In this document: in pieces, positions 18,336 through 26,112 of the stretch | Numbering within the stretch: position 1 is the first letter of the stretch | How the letters are laid out: each line of letters opens with the position of its first letter | Source: Simiduia aestuariiviva | GTDB taxonomy: Bacteria > Pseudomonadota > Gammaproteobacteria > Pseudomonadales > Cellvibrionaceae | Reading direction: 5' to 3' | Assembly (NCBI RefSeq): GCF_014192475.1 | Contig: NZ_JACHXZ010000006.1 | Span: 1 to 42,454 of the forward strand | Length of the DNA: 42,454 nt | The notes under the pieces: generated by a model | Databases searched by the model: none | What the model saw: the letters and a program-made list of their open reading frames with translations, nothing else | What the model was told of the DNA's origin: nothing | Program-made: the position numbers and the translations under genes

Positions 18336-18363
18336 AACATAAAGGATTACACAATTAGGTCAA
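18336..18363 (-). promoter_or_regulatory. Promoter of the TonB receptor gene
   Basis: On the minus strand, TTGACC (18358-18363) and TATGTT (18336-18341) are 16 bp apart, giving a 5' leader of roughly 57 nt. Confidence 0.6.
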
Positions 18364-18559
18364 TGACCTTGTGAGACCCTGCAGTCACTTATTCTGCATT
18401 TTTTGCCGAAATAGGCAAATAGAAGCCTAGAAAGTTGATCTTTGGGCTGAGGGTAGTGTCCGCGTTGTCGTCTCAACACGGAGCTAATTCAATAGCCCTA
18501 TCTCGTCCAGCATAGACACGGTAGGTGTCGCAGCGGCAATGACCTCAGGAGTAATAACC

Positions 18560-19477
18560 GTGCATGTAATTACTGGACGATGGCAGCTAGGCCTTGTGCT
18601 CGCCTTGGTAACGGCGTTGATGTGGGGGCTGCTGCCCATCGCGCTCAAGGGCGTGCTGGGGCCGATGGATGCAGTGACGATTACTTGGTTCCGCTTTTTC
18701 CTATCCACCTTACTGATTGGCACTTATATCCAATGTAGGGGCGGCTTTCCGTGGCGAAAATTATTTGATCGCACCATGGCGGGACGCTTTGTGGTGGCGA
18801 TTGTCTGCTTATTGGGCAACTTCCTCCTTTACCTGCTGGGCTTAGATTACACCACCGCCTCGGCGGCGCAAGTGATGATTCAGTTGGCGCCCATGTTAAT
18901 GCTCGTATTAAGTCTGTTCATATTTAATGAGCGATTTTCTTTGGGGCAAGGCTTTGGGGTTGTGTTGTTCCTATTGGGCTTGGTGCTGTTCTTTAATTTG
19001 CGCATCCCCGAAATATTGGCAGCCCAAGGTCAATACGTGTTGGGCGTGGGTTTGATTTTTCTGGCCGCCGTAGTCTGGGCCGCCTACGGCATTATCCAAA
19101 AGCAATTGCAGACGTCGCTGACCTCCATGGAGATTCTGTGGATTATCTTCGCCGTGGGCGCCGTGACCTTCGCGCCGGCGGCAGATTTTTCGAGTTTTGC
19201 CCAGTTGTCGCCATTTGCGTGGGGGTGTTTGTTGTTTTCTGGTGTCAATACGGTGATCGCCTACGGCACCTTCGCCTATGCACTGGTGCACTGGGAGGCC
19301 AGTCGCGTGAGTGCGACCATTACACTGGTGCCGGTTATCACGCTCTGTTGCGTTCAAATCTTAGATTGGATCGCGCCCGATTTTCTGGTGGCCGAGCCCA
19401 TGAATTGGCTCAGCTGGTTAGGTGCTGGGCTGGTGGTACTGGGTTCCATGCTGGCTGCGTTATTAAAAGGCCGCTAA
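18560..19477 (+). CDS. EamA/DMT-family transporter
   Basis: An inner-membrane protein of 305 aa with about ten predicted hydrophobic helices in two EamA-like halves (for example LVLALVTALMWGLLPIALKG near the start and GVNTVIAYGTFAYAL in the second half). The family exports amino acids, metabolites or nucleotide sugars; the substrate is unknown. I chose GTG 18560 because AGGAG (18547-18551) lies 8 bases before it; an upstream ATG at 18539 has no ribosome site and adds only 7 residues. Confidence 0.85.
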   Translation: MHVITGRWQLGLVLALVTALMWGLLPIALKGVLGPMDAVTITWFRFFLSTLLIGTYIQCRGGFPWRKLFDRTMAGRFVVAIVCLLGNFLLYLLGLDYTTASAAQVMIQLAPMLMLVLSLFIFNERFSLGQGFGVVLFLLGLVLFFNLRIPEILAAQGQYVLGVGLIFLAAVVWAAYGIIQKQLQTSLTSMEILWIIFAVGAVTFAPAADFSSFAQLSPFAWGCLLFSGVNTVIAYGTFAYALVHWEASRVSATITLVPVITLCCVQILDWIAPDFLVAEPMNWLSWLGAGLVVLGSMLAALLKGR

Positions 19478-19491
19478 GGGCGATTTAGGCC

Positions 19492-19520
19492 TTGACAGGG
19501 TGGGGGTGAATTGCCAAAAT
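19492..19520 (+). promoter_or_regulatory. tRNA-Met promoter with GC-rich discriminator
   Basis: A perfect -35 TTGACA (19492-19497), 17-bp spacer and CAAAAT (19515-19520) are followed by TCGCGCCC. The GC-rich discriminator is the mark of growth-rate-controlled stable-RNA promoters. Confidence 0.75.
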
Positions 19521-19564
19521 TCGCGCCCTCTTTGAGTGGGCCATCTGGCTACTTAAAAAGATAT

Positions 19565-19641
19565 GGCTAGATAGCTCAGCTGGTTAGAGCACAGCACTCA
19601 TAATGCTGGGGTCGGCGGTTCAAGTCCGCCTCTAGCTACCA
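19565..19641 (+). tRNA. tRNA-Met (CAT), elongator; integration target
   Basis: 77 nt with CCA. The acceptor GGCTAGA pairs with TCTAGCT (first pair G-U), the anticodon loop is CTCATAA, and the T arm contains GGTTCAAGTCC. It resembles the elongator methionine tRNA, not the initiator. From the anticodon loop onward (19596) its sequence is duplicated at 36983-37034, so its 3' half was supplied by the island, which restored an intact gene. Confidence 0.95.
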
Positions 19642-19647
19642 TATTTG
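19596..19647 (+). repeat. attL, 52-bp core
   Basis: Identical over 52 bp to 36983-37034. It begins in the anticodon loop of tRNA-Met and runs 6 bp past the CCA. The pair bounds the island. Confidence 0.93.
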
Positions 19648-19684
19648 AAAGGGTTAGCAGGTAAGTGCCTGCTAACCCTTTTTT
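19648..19684 (+). terminator. tRNA-Met terminator carried by the island
   Basis: Stem GGGTTAGCAGG (651-661) with CCTGCTAACCC (668-678), T run after. It matches the terminator at 37036-37072 in shape and position, but with paired base changes (GGGTTAGC versus GGGCTGGC). The island therefore brought a homologous terminator from another host. Confidence 0.9.
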
Positions 19685-19687
19685 ATT

Positions 19688-19706
19688 GGTGCTACCGTGG
19701 TGCTAC
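19688..19706 (+). promoter_or_regulatory. Left integrase arm-type sites (2 copies)
   Basis: GGTGCTAC at 19688-19695 and 19699-19706, 11 bp apart, just inside the left end. The same motif and spacing occur four times beside the integrase gene. Confidence 0.7.
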
Positions 19707-19852
19707 CCGGCTTCTTCAACCCCTGTCATCTATCGCTGACACTTTCCCGATTATTAATTGGTTCGCCCCGCAAGTTCATATAACCTGTTGGACTAAGTCT
19801 GCTACATCGGAGATGTCGGGCTTGGTCGGAGGATGGTCTATGGGTGCCAAAC

Positions 19853-19899
19853 TTGACATAAATGGAACTTTTTCTAATCTTGTTAACTCAAAGGTTAAC
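19853..19899 (+). promoter_or_regulatory. Promoter and operator of the higB-higA-secB-like operon
   Basis: TTGACA (19853-19858), 16-bp spacer, TAATCT (19875-19880). GTTAAC occurs at 19882-19887 and 19894-19899, 12 bp apart, each a palindrome, covering the expected transcription start and ribosome site of the toxin gene. This is where an antitoxin with an HTH domain would bind to repress its own operon. Promoter seen directly; operator role inferred. Confidence 0.75.
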
Positions 19900-19904
19900 T
19901 ATCA

Positions 19905-20309
19905 ATGTATCTTTCTGATATAGTGCCGGCCGGCAAAGCTCGGGAGTGGCGGCTGCTGGTGGAATCCGATTGCGAGGGCGAGTCTGATTTAGCGGATAGT
20001 CTTTCCCAACTAAAAGGTGGGGAGCTATCTGGATGGTTGAAGCTATTTGAGTTGGCAGCTGAAGTGGGCCCTACAGCACTTCCCGCATCGAACAGACATG
20101 AGGTCGATAAAGATAGAAAAATTTGGGAGTTTATCAAAGGGAATTATCGAGTCTTGTACTTCTATGATGAAGGGAAGCTCATTGTTTGCTCCCATATATT
20201 TAGAAAAAAATCTCAAAAAACGCCAGAGTCTGAGAAGAAAAAAGTTTGTAGGTTAAGGGATCGGTATTTCGAGGCTAAAGAAGAAGATAAATTAATCTTC
20301 GTGGAGTGA
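19905..20309 (+). CDS. higB: HigB-type toxin (RelE superfamily, Gp49-like)
   Basis: A 134-aa protein with the compact RelE/HigB core: WEFIKGNYRVLYFY (about 74-87), then the basic segment HIFRKKSQKTP (97-107) near the C-terminus, which in this family forms the RNA-cutting site. HigB toxins cleave mRNA on the ribosome. The gene precedes its antitoxin, the order specific to higBA. Its ribosome site overlaps the proposed operator. The antitoxin gene follows after 6 bp. GC content is lower than in the flanking chromosome, in line with acquisition. Confidence 0.85.
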   Translation: MYLSDIVPAGKAREWRLLVESDCEGESDLADSLSQLKGGELSGWLKLFELAAEVGPTALPASNRHEVDKDRKIWEFIKGNYRVLYFYDEGKLIVCSHIFRKKSQKTPESEKKKVCRLRDRYFEAKEEDKLIFVE

Positions 20310-20315
20310 TTGAAT

Positions 20316-20747
20316 ATGGCTAAATTTAAAGATTTGTATTCCAAGGTTAAGAATACAGCAGCATATAAGACTTCAGGAATTTTGATGGAAGTTGCTTATA
20401 TGATACAAGCGGCCATGGATCATAAAGGCATGGCCAAGACAGAATTAGCGAATGAGCTCGGCTGTAGTAGGGCTTACCTTACTAAAGCGTTAAGGGGTGA
20501 CAACAACTTTTCAATCTCTAGTCTTTCCAAAATGGCTAAAGCTTTAGATTGTGAATTGCATGTAGCTATGATTCCAAGGGTCGTTTATACCGAGGTTATT
20601 AAATCCGCGGAAAAATTTTATGCTCAAATGCAAGAAGAGAGAATTAATTCACTGCGTCATGAAGTTAAGAAAAAGGTAAAGCAAAAGGAAAAGGTGGTAT
20701 CAATTCAGGAGTGGTTGAATAATGAATCCATCAATCTTGCAGCTTGA
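20316..20747 (+). CDS. higA: HigA-type HTH antitoxin with C-terminal tail
   Basis: A 143-aa protein. An XRE-type helix-turn-helix spans about residues 38-83 (GMAKTELANELGCSRAYLTK). It is followed by a long basic helical tail (90-143) ending SIQEWLNNESINLAA. In toxin-antitoxin-chaperone systems a C-terminal extension of the antitoxin (the chaperone-addiction segment) binds the SecB-like protein and makes the antitoxin unstable without it; the tail here has the right place and size, which is inference. Start is ATG 20316 with GTGGAG upstream; a TTG two codons earlier is less likely. The last 26 bp overlap the next gene. Confidence 0.85.
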   Translation: MAKFKDLYSKVKNTAAYKTSGILMEVAYMIQAAMDHKGMAKTELANELGCSRAYLTKALRGDNNFSISSLSKMAKALDCELHVAMIPRVVYTEVIKSAEKFYAQMQEERINSLRHEVKKKVKQKEKVVSIQEWLNNESINLAA

Positions 20748-21201
20748 ACATTATGCCTTTTTAAGTGTTGAGGTTCGCTGTAATCCAGTCGCTGAATTCG
20801 ACCGAATCCCACAAGGCTATTCGATTGAAGATGTAAAGTTTACGTTAAAGCAGATTGAGCGAGATGAGGATGAGGATGGAGATACCACCATTATTCAGCT
20901 AAGGGTTCAGTCAAACCCTGAAAGCAAGGATAAGGAGGGGTCTCTATCAAATTTTTACGAAATCGATGTTGAAGCTATAGCGTATATTTCATTCAGTGAT
21001 AGTGCTCCGGAAAGGTATAAGTCCGTAAAGGAAACGGCAGATAAAATTAAAGTGATAAATGGTGCTAATATTCTATATGGTGTTGTTCGAGATCGGGTCG
21101 ACTCGATAACGTCCTCTATGCTTTGGGGGCGTGTAATACTGCCGTTGGCAACTTTCGATAAGGTGGAGAAGACGGTGGATACAAGCGAGTCTGACAATTA
21201 A
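20722..21201 (+). CDS. SecB-like chaperone of a toxin-antitoxin-chaperone system
   Basis: A 159-aa protein. The segment at 114-148 lines up without gaps to the SecB C-terminal region: ANIL (115-118) against PNIL, a conserved Arg (R123), a Ser-rich turn, and ATFDKV near the end against VNFDAL. The N-terminal LQLEHYAFLSVEVRCNP fits the first SecB strand. An acidic loop (ERDEDEDGD, 46-54) is distinctive. Known SecB-like partners of HigBA (for example Rv1957 of M. tuberculosis) protect the antitoxin from degradation. Gene order and the overlap with higA support the call. The start ATG has AGGAG about 9 bases upstream, inside higA. Last gene of the operon. Confidence 0.8.
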   Translation: MNPSILQLEHYAFLSVEVRCNPVAEFDRIPQGYSIEDVKFTLKQIERDEDEDGDTTIIQLRVQSNPESKDKEGSLSNFYEIDVEAIAYISFSDSAPERYKSVKETADKIKVINGANILYGVVRDRVDSITSSMLWGRVILPLATFDKVEKTVDTSESDN

Positions 21202-21312
21202 CTATATAGTATTAGATCTAGGTCTCCTGAGTGTTTATGGCGGTTGAACTCATACAGCTGATCGTTCTAATAGTTCAGCCAAGCAGACTTTGACTTGCGG
21301 CGACTGCTTTAC

Positions 21313-21558
21313 TTATAGTTCACCAGTTGATGGGTCTAGACCGATATTCACACTTCCTGCTGCGAAGTTTAGCCAGAAATCTGGATATTTTTTCGCGCGT
21401 TCCGCGTAAAAGGGTATGTGTGAAAACCGCTCTTTACAGAATTGAGCTGCCCGCAGTAAATCCGGATGCGGCCCCACGCTGACCATCGCCTCCATGTACG
21501 CTTCGAAGTTTTCCTCCGCGCTCAAATTTTGCAGCGCTTTGAAGTGGTCGTTTTTCAA
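21313..21558 (-). CDS. Small unknown protein (second gene after hsdR)
   Basis: Unrecognised. The frame is open from 21642, but the upstream part lies within the preceding small gene. A TTG at 21556-21558, just past the neighbour's stop, would give 81 aa (MKNDHFKALQNLSAEENF...). The protein looks soluble, with aromatic and acidic helices. There is no good ATG. It may be translationally coupled to the gene before it, or the two may be one protein split by a frameshift near the A-rich run at about 21564-21575. Confidence 0.4.
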   Translation of the reverse strand: MKNDHFKALQNLSAEENFEAYMEAMVSVGPHPDLLRAAQFCKERFSHIPFYAERAKKYPDFWLNFAAGSVNIGLDPSTGEL

Positions 21559-21563
21559 ACAAT

Positions 21564-21815
21564 TTATTTCTTCTTGAATAACTCGGTAATTGCTCGCGCC
21601 AGTTTGCGGGCTAATGGATCTGTGGCCCGTTTGGATTTGCAATCAGTCTCGGAGGCTTGTTGCGAAACTTTTCGACGGTTCAAATGAAGCCGTTCTAGCC
21701 CATAGCTTGAAGGCTCAGTAAGCACATGTGGTATTTCATATGGGGCTCTAGTTTCAAATTGAGCTGAATCTAAGCATTTCTGTACAGCAGTCTGTAAAGG
21801 CGTCGGTGAGCCCAT
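21564..21815 (-). CDS. Small basic unknown protein downstream of hsdR
   Basis: 83 aa, ATG start, ending in a basic tail (LARKLARAITELFKKK). It begins 41 bp after the hsdR stop on the same strand, so it is probably co-transcribed. No family is recognised. The ribosome site is weak (AAAGAG, far upstream). See the next small frame for the possible frameshift. Confidence 0.45.
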   Translation of the reverse strand: MGSPTPLQTAVQKCLDSAQFETRAPYEIPHVLTEPSSYGLERLHLNRRKVSQQASETDCKSKRATDPLARKLARAITELFKKK

Positions 21816-21855
21816 GGAGAAATTTACTCTTTGTTAAGCTTGGTTACAGATTAGA

Positions 21856-24800
21856 TTAGTTTCCCGATCTAATTGGCCGATTCCTCTTAAAATTCTCCGC
21901 CTGCTCAAAAATCTCCTTATACACCTCATCCCTGTCCACCGGCGGGTAGCCATGCTTGGCAAGCACCAGGATCAGGTCTACCTTGAGCTCAGCCTTAATA
22001 TCGTCCCGCTGGCTCCAATCGGTGTACTTGGCCTTGTCATCTACTATGGCCTTTACCGATTTGGCGAGGCTCAGGAGTTTGTCGTCGGGGTAGGTAAAGT
22101 CATATTTCACTGCCAGGGCCTTCAGAATGTCGTAGAAGGCTTTTTCTTCCAGTTCCAGGCCGAGGTCGGCGAAGGAGGCTTTTTCGCGTTTGAGGGCGTT
22201 GAGCAGGTCGATAATCTCGTCGGAGAAGTCTTCCAGTACCTCGCTCACCAATACATTGTCTTCCTTGCGCTCGTTATAGCTTTCTACCAGCCGCTGTAAT
22301 CGCTGGGCAAAGTCGGAGCCTTTGGCTTTGTTGACCTTTTTGAAGTCTTCAATGGCTTTGGCCAGCAGCTGTTGCAGGAGTTTGATTTTGGTGTTGGGCA
22401 GTTTGATCTTTTCGATTTTGGCTAAATAATCATCATCGAAAATATCCGTGGGGCCGGCTTTATCCTCACCAAGCTTGAGAATTTCCTCCACGCCATCGGC
22501 CTTCAGTGCCTCGGCAATCATTTCCCGTACGCGAGCGTTCATCTGGGCTGTGTCCGGGGCGTTGCCGCGGGTGAGCTTGAACAGGATGCTGCGCACGGCC
22601 AGGTAGAAGTGAATCTGGTCCCGCTCGGGCTCAGTCAACGCCTCAGACCCGCAGCAAATGTCGTAGGCGGCTTTCAGGCGCTTTACCAAGGCCATGAAGC
22701 GCTTTTCGGTCTTGTCGGTGGTCTGAGCGTACTCCGCCGCGTTATTGAGGCAATTGAGCTGTGCCAGGGGCTCGCCGGTATAGTAGGGGCGGGCGTCGAA
22801 TTTGTAGAACAGCTTGTTGAGCAGATCCAGATGGTCTTTCACCACAATCACGGATTGGGCGATCTCTTCAATGTTCTGCTGGTCGGCCTTGTTATAGTGG
22901 GCCAAGGCCAAGTTCATCTGCTTTTTAATGCCGATGTAATCCACCACTAGCCCTTTGTCTTTGCCGGCGAACTTCCGGTTCACACGGGAAATGGTCTGGA
23001 TCAGGTTGTGGCGCTGAATGGGTTTATCGATGTAGAGGGTATCCAGAAAGGGCACATCAAAGCCGGTGAGCCACATGTCCACCACAATGGCGATTTTGAA
23101 GTTGGATTTCGGATTTTTAAATTGCCGGTCCAGCTCTTTGCGGTAATCCTGAGTGCCGAGCATGTCGTACAGGGCTTTGGGGTCATCCTTGCCGCGGGTC
23201 ATGATCATTTTGATCCGCTCAATAGGCTTGATCTCCCGCGCTTCCGCTTCTGTCAGGGTGACGCCTTCCTCGGCGGCGCGTATCTCGTTCCACTCGGGCC
23301 TGAGTGCTACCACCTCCTGCCAGAACGCATAGGCAATGGGGCGGCTGCTACACACAAACATGGCCTTGCCCTTCACGGTGGCCCCTTCACTCAGCCGGCG
23401 TTCGTAATGGGTAACAAAATCCTCTGCTAAATCTCTTATTCGTTTAGAATCGCCGAGAATGGTGCCCATGTTGGCGCTGGCCTTTTTGCTTTCTTCAATC
23501 TGGTGCTCGTTGGCGCCGTCCTCCGCGCACTGGGCGTAGTAGGCTTCAATTTCCTGGAGCTTATCGTTGTCCAGAATAATCTTGGCGGCACGGCCCTCGT
23601 ACACAATGCGCACTGTAATGTCGTCTTTGACAGATTCGGTCATGGTATAGCTGTCTACCACCGGGCCGAATACATCCAGGGTGGCGTCGATGGGGGTGCC
23701 GGTAAAGCCCACGTAGGTGGCATTGGGCAGTGAGTCGTGAAGGTGCTTGGCAAAACCAAAGGTGCGCACCACGCCCTTTTCTGTCACGCGCACTTTTTGG
23801 TCTAAGTTAGTTTGGCTGCGGTGGGCTTCATCGCTGATGCAAATTACATTGGTGCGATTGGTAAGCAGCTCCGTATCTTCGGTGAATTTGTGAATCGTGG
23901 TTAAAAATACGCCGCCGGATTGTCGCCCCTTTAGCAGCTCCCGCAACTGTGCGCGGCTCTCTACGCTCACCACTGTATTGTCGCCGATGTAATCCTTGGC
24001 ATTGGTAAACTGTGAAGACAGTTGATCGTCTAAGTCGGTGCGGTCGGTAATCAAAACGATGGTGGGGCTTTCAAATGCCAGGCTCTTCATGAGCAGTCGC
24101 GTTAAAAACAGCATTGTGAAGCTCTTACCGCAGCCGGTCGCGCCAAAGTAGGTGCCACCCTTTCCGTCGCCGTAGGGCTTTTTGTGTTTTTTTATGTTTT
24201 CGAATAAGCGTGTAGCCGCATAAAACTGAGGGTAGCGGCAGACTACTTTTACACCCGCTTTAGAAACATCGGGGAAGTAGATGAAATGGCGAATCACTTC
24301 CCGCAGCCGGCCCTTATCGAAAAGGCCTTGAATCATTGTGTGGAGCGCGTTGATACCATCTTGCTCAATGGTCTCGCTGCCCGTGACCTTGCGCCAAGTG
24401 TAAAAGAAATCGTAGGGTGCGAATTGCGAGCCCATGCGGGAGTTAACACCGTCAGAAATCACGCACAGAGCGTTGTACTTCATCAGCTCCGGAATATCGC
24501 GCACATAGCGGGTAGTGAGCTGTACATAGGCATCATGAAGGGTGGCTTCGGTGCGTATCGCGCTTTTAAACTCAAACACCACCAGCGGCAGACCGTTGAT
24601 GTACAGGATGGCATCGGGAATGCGCTTTTCGCTGCCTTCGATTTCAAGTTGATTAACTACCCGGTAAATGTTGCGGTCGGGCGCTATGCCACTATCGGCC
24701 ACCATGGGCAGCGCCTGCTCTTGAGGTAGCTGTAGGTCGCCGTAATCCAGCAGTTGTACGTACAAGTCCTTTTTGCTGCGATCTTCACGCTTGAGTAAAA

Positions 24801-25068
24801 AGCCATCGGCCACTTTTTTATGGATAACTTTATTGGTGTCGTATAAATCCAGCGCCGGTAGCCGCTCAAGGCCCGTGATCACACTATCTATTTCGGCCGG
24901 TGTAATGCCTTCATGAGCATACCGCTGCGTTAGAAACGCGCGCAGGTCGCTTTTGATTAATACTTCATGGGGGGCGCGCGTTAGCTCGCTGCCGGGCGAA
25001 TAGGGGAACCCCTGTCCGGCAAGGAGCGCGATAATGGCTTGTTCTAGCTTGGCTTCGTTGAATGACAC
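21856..25068 (-). CDS. hsdR: Type I restriction enzyme, R subunit
   Basis: About 1070 aa. The nuclease motif is D154 with E168-x-K170 (VFEFK). The translocase domain has Walker A GATGCGKS (near 311-318), DEAH (near 415-418) and GFTGTPID. The C-terminal helical region binds the methylase complex. Numbers are from the TTG at 25074; I prefer GTG 25068, two codons later, because AAGGA lies 7 bases before it. HsdR translocates DNA past unmethylated sites and cuts it. It is unusual that hsdR is separated from hsdM/hsdS by two other units, one on the opposite strand. Confidence 0.95.
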   Translation of the reverse strand: MSFNEAKLEQAIIALLAGQGFPYSPGSELTRAPHEVLIKSDLRAFLTQRYAHEGITPAEIDSVITGLERLPALDLYDTNKVIHKKVADGFLLKREDRSKKDLYVQLLDYGDLQLPQEQALPMVADSGIAPDRNIYRVVNQLEIEGSEKRIPDAILYINGLPLVVFEFKSAIRTEATLHDAYVQLTTRYVRDIPELMKYNALCVISDGVNSRMGSQFAPYDFFYTWRKVTGSETIEQDGINALHTMIQGLFDKGRLREVIRHFIYFPDVSKAGVKVVCRYPQFYAATRLFENIKKHKKPYGDGKGGTYFGATGCGKSFTMLFLTRLLMKSLAFESPTIVLITDRTDLDDQLSSQFTNAKDYIGDNTVVSVESRAQLRELLKGRQSGGVFLTTIHKFTEDTELLTNRTNVICISDEAHRSQTNLDQKVRVTEKGVVRTFGFAKHLHDSLPNATYVGFTGTPIDATLDVFGPVVDSYTMTESVKDDITVRIVYEGRAAKIILDNDKLQEIEAYYAQCAEDGANEHQIEESKKASANMGTILGDSKRIRDLAEDFVTHYERRLSEGATVKGKAMFVCSSRPIAYAFWQEVVALRPEWNEIRAAEEGVTLTEAEAREIKPIERIKMIMTRGKDDPKALYDMLGTQDYRKELDRQFKNPKSNFKIAIVVDMWLTGFDVPFLDTLYIDKPIQRHNLIQTISRVNRKFAGKDKGLVVDYIGIKKQMNLALAHYNKADQQNIEEIAQSVIVVKDHLDLLNKLFYKFDARPYYTGEPLAQLNCLNNAAEYAQTTDKTEKRFMALVKRLKAAYDICCGSEALTEPERDQIHFYLAVRSILFKLTRGNAPDTAQMNARVREMIAEALKADGVEEILKLGEDKAGPTDIFDDDYLAKIEKIKLPNTKIKLLQQLLAKAIEDFKKVNKAKGSDFAQRLQRLVESYNERKEDNVLVSEVLEDFSDEIIDLLNALKREKASFADLGLELEEKAFYDILKALAVKYDFTYPDDKLLSLAKSVKAIVDDKAKYTDWSQRDDIKAELKVDLILVLAKHGYPPVDRDEVYKEIFEQAENFKRNRPIRSGN

Positions 25069-25399
25069 GCTCAAATCCTTATGTGAGTCGCTTCGCTGGG
25101 TAGGTTATCTAATCAATCGCAAACACGTTTGTCGCGGTGCCGGCATGCTTGTCATCTACTGGCGGGCTCCCACTAAATCTTTGCTCGTTGATACTTGGAC
25201 AATTGCACCATATTCCTTGGGGCTTTGTCAGCATGGGTATCCAGTAGCACCAGCATGTGCTTTCCTATCTTCTATCAAGGGAATGTAGGGGCAATGGGGG
25301 CGGGTGTAAAGCGAAGGTACCAGTTACTGGCGACGCGATCATTTTAAAGGTTAACATCGCCGATGGCCTACAACTGGACAACCACATCAAGGAGCGATT
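25069..25399. other. Divergent intergenic region between hsdR and the Tae4-like gene
   Basis: No gene is seen in about 330 bp. It must hold the hsdR promoter (leftward) and that of the amidase pair (rightward). A candidate for the latter is TTGATA (25188-25193), 17 bp, TATTCC (25211-25216), weak in the -10. Confidence 0.45.
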
Positions 25400-25897
25400 A
25401 TGGCTACCCTCAAATTTGAGGCCCTCTGGGATAATTACCCTCACGACAAACCTTGTAGCAACGATTTCCAAAATCAGTGTGCGATCAAGGTTGGCGCAGC
25501 GCTGGCCAAATCTGGTGTTGATACAAAACGTTTAGTGCCAGGCAAACGCCATTGTTGGCATCACGGAGTATCGGAAGGTCATGTGCTGGCTGCTGAAGAG
25601 TTAGCTGCCGGGCTGAAAAAGGTTTCCCTGCCAGGTATTGGGCGCACCATTTCGCTTACTCCCGTGAACTATAAATCTGTTATTGCGGGGAAAACCGGTA
25701 TCATCTTCTTTAAAGACTATTGGATGCGTAGCGTCGATAAAGAGGGCGCGCCCACTGGTGATCACATCGACCTTTGGAACAAGAACCGCATTACCGACTG
25801 GTCTTCCTGGCTGCGGATTCAATTTGGTGTCGTGATTCCGGATGTCTGGTCCGACTTTGAAAAGTCCAAGAAAATCCTGTTTTGGGAGGTTAAATGA
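25400..25897 (+). CDS. Tae4-like peptidoglycan amidase (toxin candidate)
   Basis: 165 aa. The layout matches the Tae4 amidase family (type VI effectors of the NlpC/P60 fold): opening FEALWDNYP, catalytic Cys in NQCAIKVGAAL (C27), the CWHHG segment (52-56), TGIIFFKD (99-106) and catalytic His in GDHIDLWN (H122). The C-terminal KKILFWEVK is also typical. Tae4 enzymes cut the gamma-D-Glu-mDAP bond of peptidoglycan stems. There is no signal peptide, as expected for a protein delivered by another system, yet no type VI gene is in the window. It starts with a good AAGGAG site and overlaps the next gene by 4 bp. It lies inside the type I restriction locus on the opposite strand. Confidence 0.8.
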   Translation: MATLKFEALWDNYPHDKPCSNDFQNQCAIKVGAALAKSGVDTKRLVPGKRHCWHHGVSEGHVLAAEELAAGLKKVSLPGIGRTISLTPVNYKSVIAGKTGIIFFKDYWMRSVDKEGAPTGDHIDLWNKNRITDWSSWLRIQFGVVIPDVWSDFEKSKKILFWEVK

Positions 25898-26112
25898 AAA
25901 AGGTTGCCTATATGCTATTAGGAGCAATTATCGGGGGTGCCTTTTGTGTAAGCTTCGCTTGGTTGATCGGTCATTTTTTTGGCCCATTGTTTAACAGCGA
26001 AGAAGAGTCTACCCGCAACTTTAAGGTTTTTCTGATGGCTTTTGGCGTTAGTTTGATAGCTGGCGGTATTGCCGGCAACCGGTTGGCAGCTGCAAAAAAA
26101 TCCTCCCTTTAG
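25894..26112 (+). CDS. Small two-TM membrane protein paired with the amidase
   Basis: 72 aa with hydrophobic helices at about 5-30 and 46-66, and a short acidic loop between (NSEEEST). The ATG overlaps the amidase stop (ATGA), so it is translationally coupled and surely partners it. Known Tai4 immunity proteins are larger periplasmic proteins with signal peptides; this one is different. Possible roles are immunity at the membrane, a holin-like exit path, or an anchor. None can be decided from the sequence. Confidence 0.75.
   Translation: MKKVAYMLLGAIIGGAFCVSFAWLIGHFFGPLFNSEEESTRNFKVFLMAFGVSLIAGGIAGNRLAAAKKSSL

Noticed and set aside
25400..26112. Evidence for a type VI secretion cluster around the Tae4-like gene
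   Set aside because: No hcp, vgrG, PAAR, tss or Rhs gene is in the window; the amidase stands alone with its small partner.
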